This document shows, one piece after another, positions 1-6,769 of a stretch of DNA of 7,952 nucleotides. Numbering within the stretch: position 1 is the first letter of the stretch; the number at the start of each line of letters is the position of its first letter. Source of the stretch: CAZGXQ01 sp964530195 (GTDB lineage Bacteria; Patescibacteriota; Minisyncoccia; Minisyncoccales; GBS-2); NCBI GenBank assembly GCA_964530195.1, contig CAZGXQ010000053.1:1-7952 (forward strand), written 5' to 3'. Below the pieces are notes generated by a model. That model did not search any database. It was given only the letters and a program-made list of their open reading frames with translations, and had not been told where the DNA came from. The position numbers and the translations under genes are program-made.

Positions 1-1662
1 AATTTCATCTTTATACTTTAATTGAAATGCATTTACAGCTTCAACAGTTATTTTTCCAAAATACCCAGTAGGCTCTAAATCTTTTGGCCAGGCATAAGGT
101 ACTTCTTTTGACAAAATAATTTGAAGATATTTAACTTCTAAAGATTGCATTCCTTCTTGAAGCGGTCTTTGAAATTTAAAACTAGCAGGTATTCCAGGAT
201 AGGGATAGGTTCCAGGAGGAGTAATGTCTTTTTCAACCTGAACATTTCCCTTTAATCCAATTACTCTTACTTCTGGGGGAAAGGTGGCTACAATTTTTGC
301 ATTATCAATCCAGTTATAATAATTTTCATATTTCCAAACTATTGTATAAGAAGTAGTTTCATTAACTCTTGGTGGATGAGGACCTGAGTTTTGAAAGAAT
401 CCATATTTATCGCTATAATATCCTTCCTGATAAACTATTGCCTTTGTTTGAACCTTATTTCTATACTCTACTTCAAAACCAGCAGCCGAAATTTTAGTTT
501 TTAAAACAGCATTAGTTTCTTCTTTACTTTTTGGTTTATAATCTGATTTTAATTTAACCCAAAAATCAATTTCCCCCTCATCCCCTGGCAATAAATATCT
601 TAAAGTTTTTAATTTTTCTCCGGTCCAAGAAATGGCATTATCTCCAAGCGTGAACTCTCCAAGGGGAGCATCGATTGTTTCAAGATCAAAAAGTGGACTC
701 AAAAGAGTGACAGTAATTTTTAAATCTCTTAAAGGCTCTTTGTAAATATTTTTAAAGGATATTTGATAATGAAGTTTTTCTCCAGCAATTGCAATATAGT
801 TTTCCTTACCATTAATTTTTTGAGAGAAAGAAAGGACAGGTTCAAAAGTTGTGCTTTTTGTTGAAACTTCTTTCAAGAAAACTTCTTTTTCAGCAAGTTT
901 AATAAATAATTGAGCTTTAAAGTGGAGATCTTGACCAAGAGGTACTCCGCTCCTTGGGAAAAATCCAAAAAACTCAATTTCCCCTCCCTCCCCCTTATTT
1001 AAACTTTGGATTTCCCAATCTCCGGTTTTGGTTTGTAAAGGTTTAGTGTCTTTCAAAGAAAAACCTTGGGGCAAAATCATTTTTACTTTCAGATTTTCAA
1101 TTTGGGATTCAAGAAAAGAAATATATTTTAAGCTAAAAGAAAAAGGGGAATCTTGGGTAGAGGAGATTGGAATCTTTGGAGGAAGGTCAAAAACTAAATC
1201 AAAAGGAATTTCAGTTAATGTGGTGGAAAAAGAATAAACATCTGAACTATATAAAGTTTTTCCTCCTTTTTTTGAAAATGTGAGCAAAGTTTTAACCTCT
1301 CTTTTTTCTCCTTCCTTTCCCAAAAGTCTTCCCTTAAACTCAATAACCTTTTCTTCTTTTTGGAACAAAAAATCACCCAATTTTATATTTTCTGTTTTAT
1401 TTCTTTCTGGAATTGATTCTTGCGGCCACTGAAAAGAGAGTTCAGGATTGGCTAAAATTACATTTCCTACATTTTTTACTGTTACTTTATAAGTTATCCA
1501 CTCTCCTGCTTTGGCTTTTTCAGGACCTAAAATTTGGATTTTTACTTTTGGTTTTGGCAAAAGCGAATTGATGACCAAATAGGCGAAAACAACGATGAAA
1601 AATAAAGTTAAAAAACTTAAAATAAAAGCTGTTTTTTCTGTTATTTCTTTTTTAAATAACAT
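1..1662 (-). CDS. Membrane-anchored surface protein with beta-sandwich repeats and a peptidoglycan-binding domain (3' end outside window)
   Basis: The frame stays open for 554 codons from ATG 1660-1662 to the window edge, so the C-terminus is missing; I checked every codon for stops. The short basic N-terminus (MLFKKEITEK) precedes one membrane helix at about residues 12-35, giving a signal-anchor protein whose bulk should be outside the membrane. Residues 39-485 look like about four CARDB/DUF11-like beta-sandwich units. The first holds 'GEWITYKVTVKNVGN' (53-67). Two later units end in related strands, 'GEGGEIEFF' near 225-233 and 'LLPGDEGEIDFW' (357-368). Residues 503-554 are the start of a PG_binding_1 domain, with 'LQEGMQSLEVKYLQ', then 'TGYFGKITVEAVNAFQ'. 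The likely role is binding cell-wall peptidoglycan or building a surface structure; no catalytic domain is visible. It begins three bases after the DksA-like gene, in the same frame, with no clear Shine-Dalgarno. The domain calls are by eye; the anchor and peptidoglycan-binding motif are the firmest. Confidence 0.85.
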   Translation of the reverse strand, partial: MLFKKEITEKTAFILSFLTLFFIVVFAYLVINSLLPKPKVKIQILGPEKAKAGEWITYKVTVKNVGNVILANPELSFQWPQESIPERNKTENIKLGDFLFQKEEKVIEFKGRLLGKEGEKREVKTLLTFSKKGGKTLYSSDVYSFSTTLTEIPFDLVFDLPPKIPISSTQDSPFSFSLKYISFLESQIENLKVKMILPQGFSLKDTKPLQTKTGDWEIQSLNKGEGGEIEFFGFFPRSGVPLGQDLHFKAQLFIKLAEKEVFLKEVSTKSTTFEPVLSFSQKINGKENYIAIAGEKLHYQISFKNIYKEPLRDLKITVTLLSPLFDLETIDAPLGEFTLGDNAISWTGEKLKTLRYLLPGDEGEIDFWVKLKSDYKPKSKEETNAVLKTKISAAGFEVEYRNKVQTKAIVYQEGYYSDKYGFFQNSGPHPPRVNETTSYTIVWKYENYYNWIDNAKIVATFPPEVRVIGLKGNVQVEKDITPPGTYPYPGIPASFKFQRPLQEGMQSLEVKYLQIILSKEVPYAWPKDLEPTGYFGKITVEAVNAFQLKYKDEI

Positions 1663-1665
1663 AGC

Positions 1666-2031
1666 TTAAGATTTTTTACATTTTGAACAAAATCTTGCTT
1701 CGGGATAAATTTCTAACCTTTCTTTTTCAATTTCTTTTTTACATTTTTCACAGATTCCATAACCTCCTTTTTTTATTTTTTCTAAAGCTAAGTCAATTTC
1801 TCTTAATTTTTCAATCATTTCAGATTTTAAGGACAAAAGAGTAGTGTATTCTTCAACCTCATCTGCTCCTTTTTCTAAAATTCCGCTTCCTGACTCCCCT
1901 CCATTGAAATTCGGAAAATTTACCTCCCATCCTTTTTCAGACCTTTTTGCAAATTTTTTTAGCTCTTTTTCGATTTTCTTCTTTTCCCTTTCTAACTTTT
2001 CTTTGTATTTTTTTATTGATTCTTTTTCCAT
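1666..2031 (-). CDS. DksA/TraR-family zinc-finger protein
   Basis: A 121-residue protein with the family layout: a basic and acidic N-terminal helix (about 1-30), a Gly-rich loop (about 35-55), a second helix (about 57-88) that would pair with the first as an antiparallel coiled coil, and a C-terminal four-cysteine zinc finger C94-x2-C97-x17-C115-x2-C118. The surrounding 'KKGGYGICEKC' and 'RLEIYPEARFCSKC' match the family closely. Known members bind in the RNA polymerase secondary channel and adjust initiation, often with ppGpp; that role is inferred here. It is shorter than E. coli DksA (151) and nearer the length of YteA-like proteins. The coiled-coil tip lacks a clear DxxDxA motif; the nearest acidic stretch is 'GADEVEEY' (55-62), so activity on polymerase cannot be assumed. 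It starts nine bases after the coiled-coil gene with only A/T-rich leader and no Shine-Dalgarno, and ends three bases before the next gene, so it is probably co-transcribed and translationally coupled. Confidence 0.9.
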   Translation of the reverse strand: MEKESIKKYKEKLEREKKKIEKELKKFAKRSEKGWEVNFPNFNGGESGSGILEKGADEVEEYTTLLSLKSEMIEKLREIDLALEKIKKGGYGICEKCKKEIEKERLEIYPEARFCSKCKKS

Positions 2032-2040
2032 TTTTTAATT

Positions 2041-4650
2041 TTAAGTTATTTTTTCAATTCTTGGAAGAATTGAAATGGTTTCAACCCTTTTTAATCTTCT
2101 TTCTTGAATATACCAAAAGATGAGAGCAATTAGAACAAAAATTATGAGGATAATTAAAATTCTAACTAAAAACTTTCTCAAACCAGAAGGTTTCTTTATT
2201 GGAACAGGAGGTATTTCTCCAATTTCAATCTTTGGTTTTTGTCCCTCAGTTTCGTAGGGCCAAGATGGAAAAAATTTAGTTGGTTCAATTTCTGTTTGCC
2301 CTTTTCCAAAGGGAGATCTTTGAATTATTGGCGTTTCTGGGGCCGAAATTTCTGTTGGTTTTCGAATTTCTGGTTTTTCAGCCTCTATCCAAGGAACAGT
2401 TAATTTTTCTTCGCTCTTTTGTTCAGGTTCTATTTTTTCTCTTCCAAGAATTTCTGGTGTTTCAGTAATTTTTGGTTGTTCGAAAATTTCTGGTTTTTGA
2501 ATTCTTTCTTCTTTTTCAGGGCTTTCAGAAATTAACCTTTTTCTCTCCTCTAACCTCTCTTCTATTTTTTTTTTAATAAACGACTCTTCTTCTGGAGTTT
2601 CTTCTTTTGCGAAATCTTCTTTAGTCTCTCTTTCAATTTCGAAGAATTTTGAAGGCTTGGTTTCTCTTGTTTCTATTTCTTCCATTTCTATTTCTTCTAA
2701 AATTCTTGGTTTTCTCTCTACAACTTCTTCTTTTGGTTTTTCCTCTTCAATTAGGTCTAATATTTCAATTCCCGCTTCAATTACTACACCTTTTTCTTCT
2801 AAGAATTTGACAATTTTTTTCAATTTTCCTTTCAACTCATTTTCTCTTGTTTCAAGACTCTTTAGTCTTATTTGAAGTCCATCCACTAAGGTTATAATTT
2901 TTTTTCTTTCGTCTTCATATTTCCATCTTTCTTCTTCTGTCATTTTTCTTTCTTCAGCAATTTCCCATCTTCTTTTTTCTAGTTCTCTCCTCTCTTCGAT
3001 AGTGGTTGCAGATTTTATTTTTTCTTGAATAATTTTTAACTCCTCTTCAATTGCTTCTTCTTCATCTTTTATTTCTTGGAGAGTGGTTTCAATTTTTTGT
3101 TTTTTTTCTAAAACCTCATTTAATTCTAATTGAATTTTTTCTCTTTCTTTCTCCAAGGGCTTTAGTTGATTTAACAATTCTTGGGCTTCCTTTTGGAAAG
3201 CTTCTATTTTTTCTTCCTCTGCTAATTTTTCAATTTCTCTTTTAATTTCTTCTTCCTGGCTTTCAATTTCTAAAAATTCAGGCTCTAGTTTTTCAATTTC
3301 CTGATTTATTTTTTCGATTTCTTCTTGAACTGCCCACTCCTCTTCGCTAAGTTTTCTTAACCTTTCATCTAATCGCCACCTTTCCATTTCAAAAATTCTT
3401 TTTCTTTCCAAAGGAGCACTTAGCTCTTTTTCTTCAATTTGAGCCATTTTTGCTTCGAGTTCATTTTTAAGTTTTAAAATAGGTTCTAACTTTGTTTTCT
3501 TGATTTCATCAATTTTTGATAAAAGTTGCCGTTTTTTAAGTTCTAAAGGTTTCTTCTTTCCAGCTAAAGCCAAAAGTTCTCTTTCTAACTGAAGTTTTTT
3601 CTTTCTAAATTCAAACTTTGCTTTTTCTTCAGGTTTTATTTCTTCTAAAACCTCCATTCTTTCTTCCTCCTTCCTTAATTCTTCCTCTCTCTTTTTTTGC
3701 TTTTCCAAAATTTCAATTTTCTTTTCTCTCTTTAAAAATTCTTCCAAGAGCTTTTCTCTTTCTTTTTCTTCTTCCCTGATTTTTTCTCCGGGGAATTCTT
3801 TTTTTACCTCTTTCTTTTGCAAAAGTTCTTTAATTTGCTCTTCTAGCATTATTCTTTTTTCTTTTTCAATATCCCTCTCTTCTTTAGTTGTTCTTAAATC
3901 TTCCTCTAATATTAATCTTCTTCTTTTTTCTTCATCTCTTTCATCCATTACTCTTTTTATTTCCTCTTCCAAAACCCTTCTTTTTTCTCTTTCTTTTTCC
4001 AAATCACTAAAGAGATTTTTGATTTTTTCTTCAAGGAGTGTTCTTTCCTCTTCTTTTCTTTTCATTTCTTCTTTTAATATTTCCATTTTTTCTTCCACCT
4101 TTTCTTTCTCGATTATTGCCTCGTTTTTTAATCTCTCAAGCTCCTCAACTTTATTCTTTAATTTTTGAATCATTTCTTTTTCTTTTGCCGGAAGTTTTGC
4201 CTCAGCTTCTTCTAAAAGTTTTCTTTCTTTTTCTGCAATTTCTATCTTTATTCTTTCTATTTCTTCCTCTAATTCCCTTTCTCTTTCTTTTGCCTTTTCT
4301 AAAGCCTCTTCTAAATTTCTTTTTTCTTCTCTTTCTTCCCTTAAAACCTCCTCCAACTCTTTTCTCATCCTTTTTTCTTCCTCTATTTCTTTTTTGAACT
4401 TTTCGATTTCCTTATTTTTGATTGAGATTTCTTTAATCAAAGAGGCAATTTTTTCTTCTTCTACTTTTGCTGTGGGAATTTCTTTTTGTGGGAGTTGAGG
4501 TTTTTGTTGAGTTAATTTTCTTAAGTTCTCTTTAATTCTTTTTTCTTCTTCTGGAGTTAAAGAATCTTCTTCTACAAAAGGTTGAGTTAGGGCTTTCTGG
4601 AGAGTTTGAATTTCGTTAATTTTAAAATAAGTTATTTTTTCTTCAGCCAT
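2041..4650 (-). CDS. Large coiled-coil protein with one C-terminal transmembrane helix
   Basis: An 869-residue protein I cannot assign to a named family. There is no N-terminal signal peptide. Residues about 62-335 are an almost unbroken Lys/Glu/Arg coiled coil, including four 21-residue repeats (204-287). Residues about 340-620 are helical with short breaks (for example 'LALAGKKKPLE'), and a motif with two Trp 14 apart occurs twice (W425/W439 and W562/W576). Residues about 636-820 form an acidic, Pro-containing, probably disordered linker. A single hydrophobic helix at about 827-848 is followed by a 21-residue basic tail. Without a signal sequence, the long N-terminal part most likely lies in the cytoplasm, with the protein tail-anchored to the inner face of the membrane. 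Its ATG follows the pnp stop by one base (TAA-A-ATG), with no Shine-Dalgarno, so translation is probably coupled to pnp. A structural or scaffolding role fits; a link to PNPase is inference from position only. It is not an SMC protein: no Walker or signature ATPase motifs are visible. Confidence 0.9.
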   Translation of the reverse strand: MAEEKITYFKINEIQTLQKALTQPFVEEDSLTPEEEKRIKENLRKLTQQKPQLPQKEIPTAKVEEEKIASLIKEISIKNKEIEKFKKEIEEEKRMRKELEEVLREEREEKRNLEEALEKAKERERELEEEIERIKIEIAEKERKLLEEAEAKLPAKEKEMIQKLKNKVEELERLKNEAIIEKEKVEEKMEILKEEMKRKEEERTLLEEKIKNLFSDLEKEREKRRVLEEEIKRVMDERDEEKRRRLILEEDLRTTKEERDIEKEKRIMLEEQIKELLQKKEVKKEFPGEKIREEEKEREKLLEEFLKREKKIEILEKQKKREEELRKEEERMEVLEEIKPEEKAKFEFRKKKLQLERELLALAGKKKPLELKKRQLLSKIDEIKKTKLEPILKLKNELEAKMAQIEEKELSAPLERKRIFEMERWRLDERLRKLSEEEWAVQEEIEKINQEIEKLEPEFLEIESQEEEIKREIEKLAEEEKIEAFQKEAQELLNQLKPLEKEREKIQLELNEVLEKKQKIETTLQEIKDEEEAIEEELKIIQEKIKSATTIEERRELEKRRWEIAEERKMTEEERWKYEDERKKIITLVDGLQIRLKSLETRENELKGKLKKIVKFLEEKGVVIEAGIEILDLIEEEKPKEEVVERKPRILEEIEMEEIETRETKPSKFFEIERETKEDFAKEETPEEESFIKKKIEERLEERKRLISESPEKEERIQKPEIFEQPKITETPEILGREKIEPEQKSEEKLTVPWIEAEKPEIRKPTEISAPETPIIQRSPFGKGQTEIEPTKFFPSWPYETEGQKPKIEIGEIPPVPIKKPSGLRKFLVRILIILIIFVLIALIFWYIQERRLKRVETISILPRIEKIT
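2052..2075. repeat. Near-perfect inverted repeat at the 3' end of the coiled-coil gene
   Basis: Two 11-base arms (TTTCAATTCTT and AAGAATTGAAA) are perfectly complementary around a central GG. In RNA this would fold as a stem of about 9 bp with a small loop. It lies in the last codons of the 869-residue gene, just before the DksA-like gene. On the transcribed strand it is followed by A residues rather than a U run, so it does not look like an intrinsic terminator. A stabilising or processing hairpin, or chance in an AT-rich coding region, are the alternatives. Confidence 0.5.
2923..3030 (-). repeat. Copy 2 of a duplicated W-x13-W helical motif
   Basis: Residues 541-576 of the coiled-coil protein. 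The core reads I-Q-E-K-I-K-S-A, then EERR at 552-555, RRW at 560-562 and EEERW at 572-576. The Trp spacing (W562 to W576, 14 residues) and the spacing from the ER block to the first Trp match copy 1. The two copies lie 137 residues apart, which suggests an ancient duplication of a helical-hairpin unit. Confidence 0.6.
3334..3438 (-). repeat. Copy 1 of a duplicated W-x13-W helical motif
   Basis: Residues 405-439 of the coiled-coil protein. The core reads I-E-E-K-x-x-S-A, then ER near 415-416, RW at 424-425 and EEEW at 436-439. Tryptophan is otherwise very rare in this Lys/Glu-rich protein, which makes the paired Trp stand out. It matches copy 2 (residues 541-576) with one gap between the SA turn and the ER block. 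Confidence 0.6.
3790..4041 (-). repeat. Four tandem 21-residue (63 bp) coiled-coil repeats
   Basis: Within the 869-residue protein, residues 204-224, 225-245, 246-266 and 267-287 align without gaps. Each begins with a hydrophobic-rich block of the form xxLEE(x)(I/L): TLLEEKI, RVLEEEI, LILEEDL, IMLEEQI. The first three end in basic/acidic stretches such as EKEREKR, DEEKRRR and IEKEKR. A period of exactly 21 residues equals three heptads, so the coiled-coil register is kept. The DNA copies have diverged, so this is an old protein repeat rather than a recent DNA duplication. Confidence 0.75.
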
Positions 4651-4651
4651 T

Positions 4652-6769
4652 TTAACGATAAATAGGTTTTGGTTTTTTTGGTTTTTGCAATCCCAAACTT
4701 ATTCTTCCTAATTCATCAATTGCAATTACTCTTACTGGAACTATTTCCCCAATTTTCAGAACTGCATTTAATCCTTTGCCTTTTAAACCCTTTAATTGAG
4801 AAATGTGAAGTAACCCCTCTTGCCCTGGCAAGAGCTCAATTATTGCTCCAAAATTCAAAATTCTTTTTACCTTACCCTGGAAAACCTCCCCGATTTTTAT
4901 TTCTCGAGTGATATTTTTTATCCAAGCAATTGCTTTCTTTGCTGCCTCCTCTTTTTCAGCGGTTACAAAAATTTTACCGGTTTCTTCAATGTCAATTGAA
5001 ACTCCGCATTCAGATATAATTTCATTTATTGTTCTTCCACCAGGTCCAATTACCTCTCTAATTTTTTCTGGATTAATCTGTAAAGCCAAAACTCGAGGAG
5101 CAAAAGGAGATAACTCTTTTTTAGGTTCTGCAATTACCCTTTCCATTATTCCAAGAATTTCCATTCTTGCTTTTTTCGATCTTTCTATACATTCTCTTAA
5201 AATTTTTTCAGAAATTCCAGGAATTTTCACATCCATTTGACAAGCAGTTGCGCCCCTTTTTGTTCCAGCAAGTTTAAAGTCCATATCTCCATTTTGATCT
5301 TCAGGTCCTTGAATATCAGTTAAAATCTTATAATTTCCATTTTCATCCATGATTAATCCCAAAGCAATTCCAGCCACTGGAGCTTTAATTGGAACTCCAG
5401 CATCCATTAGAGCTAAAGAAGAAGAGCAACAAGAAGCCATTGAGGTGGAACCATTAGAAGATAAAATTTCAGAAACAATTCGAATAGTGTAAGGAAAATC
5501 GTCAAAACTTGGAATTACAGGCAGCAAAGCTCTTTCTACCAAAACTCCATGCCCAATTTCTCTTCTTCCAGGTCCTTTAATAGGTTTTACCTCTCCCGCT
5601 GCATATGGAGGAAAGTTATAGTGATGCATAAATCTTTTTTTCCCCACAATTTCCATTCCTTCTAACAATTGGACATCACCTGGTGCTCCTAAAGTTAAAA
5701 TTGAGAGAGATTTTGTTTGCCCTCGGCAAAATAAAGCAGAGCCGTGCGTTCTTGGAAGAACACCAATCTCGCAATAAATTTCTCTCATTTCATCTAATTT
5801 TCTTCCGTCTGGTCTTTTTTCTTTTTCAATGATGTTTTTTTGAAGAATTTTTTCTATTCTCTTTTTGAAAAGTTTTAAAGCCAATTTTTTTGCCTCTGGG
5901 TTTCTTTTTTCAATAAACTCAATTACTTCTTCTTTTATTGTATTTAGCCTTTCTTTAGCTTCATTTTTTTGGGGTTGGAAAAGCGCAATTTCTAACTTTT
6001 TATCAAAAAGTTCTAAAAATTCTTTTTCGATTTCAGGATCTAATTTTTCTTCTTTTAAAGGTATTTTTTCTTTTCCTACACTTTTTTGAATTTCAAGCTG
6101 AAAATCGATTAACTTTTTTAACCAAGGTTTACTAAATGAAAAAGCCTCAACAATTTTTTCATCTTCCACTTCCTCAAATCCTCCTTCAAGCATATTCACT
6201 AAAATTTCTCCGTTTCTTTCTACGCCAGAAATTACCAAATCCATTTTTCCTTTTTGTTTTTCTTCATAAGTTGGGTTAATTACAAACTCCTCATCAATCA
6301 AGCCAATTCTTAAAACCCCAACAGGTCCTCCCCAAGGAATCTCTGAAATCAAAAGAGCAAGACTTGCTCCTAAAACCCCCAAAACATCAGGGTCATTCCT
6401 TCCGTCCCAAGATAAAACCGTACTCACTATTTGTACCTCCCTATCAAATCCTTCAACAAACAAAGGTCTGATTGCCCTATCAATCAATCTTGCATTACAA
6501 ATAGCTTCATCAGAAGGTCTTGTCTCCCTTTTTATATATCTTGGTCCCCTAATCTTTCCTGCTGCATAAAATCTTTCCTCATAATCCACTGTCAAAGGAA
6601 AAAAATCTACTGCTTCAGCTTCTTTTCCGGCTACAACAGTTGTTAAAACAACACTATCTCCATACTTTACAAAAACAGCTCCCTGAGCCTGCTCAGCTAA
6701 ATCCGAAACCACAACCTCTAATTTCTCCTTTCCAATTTCCAATTCAAATTTTTTTCCTCCTTGATTCAT
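4652..6769 (-). CDS. pnp: Polyribonucleotide nucleotidyltransferase (PNPase)
   Basis: This phosphorolytic 3'-to-5' exoribonuclease degrades RNA with phosphate to nucleoside diphosphates and can add tails in reverse; it works as a cytoplasmic trimer. At 705 residues it has full family length (E. coli 711). Order: RNase PH core 1 (about 8-145), alpha-helical domain (about 210-315), RNase PH core 2 (about 318-545), KH (about 555-618) and S1 (about 622-695). Core 2 keeps 'MHHYNFPPYAAGE' (381-393), 'GRREIGHG' (401-408), the phosphate-site 'NGSTSMAS' (439-446) and catalytic D491, D497 and K499 in 'EDQNGDMDFK'. KH has GPGG at 575-578. The core-1 RNA-binding FFRR loop reads Y-I-K-R (78-81) with a nearby one-residue insertion. 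There is almost no tail after S1. The ATG lies inside the NYN gene (26 bp overlap), and 'KKFELEI' aligns with other PNPase N-termini. A strong AAGGAGG sits just inside the gene, so a TTG start at codon 10 cannot be excluded. Confidence 0.98.
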   Translation of the reverse strand: MNQGGKKFELEIGKEKLEVVVSDLAEQAQGAVFVKYGDSVVLTTVVAGKEAEAVDFFPLTVDYEERFYAAGKIRGPRYIKRETRPSDEAICNARLIDRAIRPLFVEGFDREVQIVSTVLSWDGRNDPDVLGVLGASLALLISEIPWGGPVGVLRIGLIDEEFVINPTYEEKQKGKMDLVISGVERNGEILVNMLEGGFEEVEDEKIVEAFSFSKPWLKKLIDFQLEIQKSVGKEKIPLKEEKLDPEIEKEFLELFDKKLEIALFQPQKNEAKERLNTIKEEVIEFIEKRNPEAKKLALKLFKKRIEKILQKNIIEKEKRPDGRKLDEMREIYCEIGVLPRTHGSALFCRGQTKSLSILTLGAPGDVQLLEGMEIVGKKRFMHHYNFPPYAAGEVKPIKGPGRREIGHGVLVERALLPVIPSFDDFPYTIRIVSEILSSNGSTSMASCCSSSLALMDAGVPIKAPVAGIALGLIMDENGNYKILTDIQGPEDQNGDMDFKLAGTKRGATACQMDVKIPGISEKILRECIERSKKARMEILGIMERVIAEPKKELSPFAPRVLALQINPEKIREVIGPGGRTINEIISECGVSIDIEETGKIFVTAEKEEAAKKAIAWIKNITREIKIGEVFQGKVKRILNFGAIIELLPGQEGLLHISQLKGLKGKGLNAVLKIGEIVPVRVIAIDELGRISLGLQKPKKPKPIYR

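Noticed and set aside
25..34. 10-bp palindrome AAATGCATTT
   Set aside because: It lies inside the coding sequence of the peptidoglycan-binding domain and is short enough to be chance in AT-rich DNA.
1028..1237. Plus-strand open frame of 69 codons
   Set aside because: It lies opposite the surface protein gene, which is open for 554 codons and has recognisable domains; the plus-strand product shows no motif.
4038..4397. Plus-strand open frame of 119 codons rich in Phe, Leu, Ser and Pro
   Set aside because: It is the complement of the Lys/Glu-rich coiled-coil gene; purine-rich coding sequence gives stop-poor Phe/Leu/Ser frames on the other strand. The same applies to the other plus-strand frames over this gene and pnp.
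2041..4650. SMC/Rad50-type ATPase
   Set aside because: Long coiled coils suggest it, but no Walker A, Walker B or signature motif is present and the C-terminus is a membrane helix.
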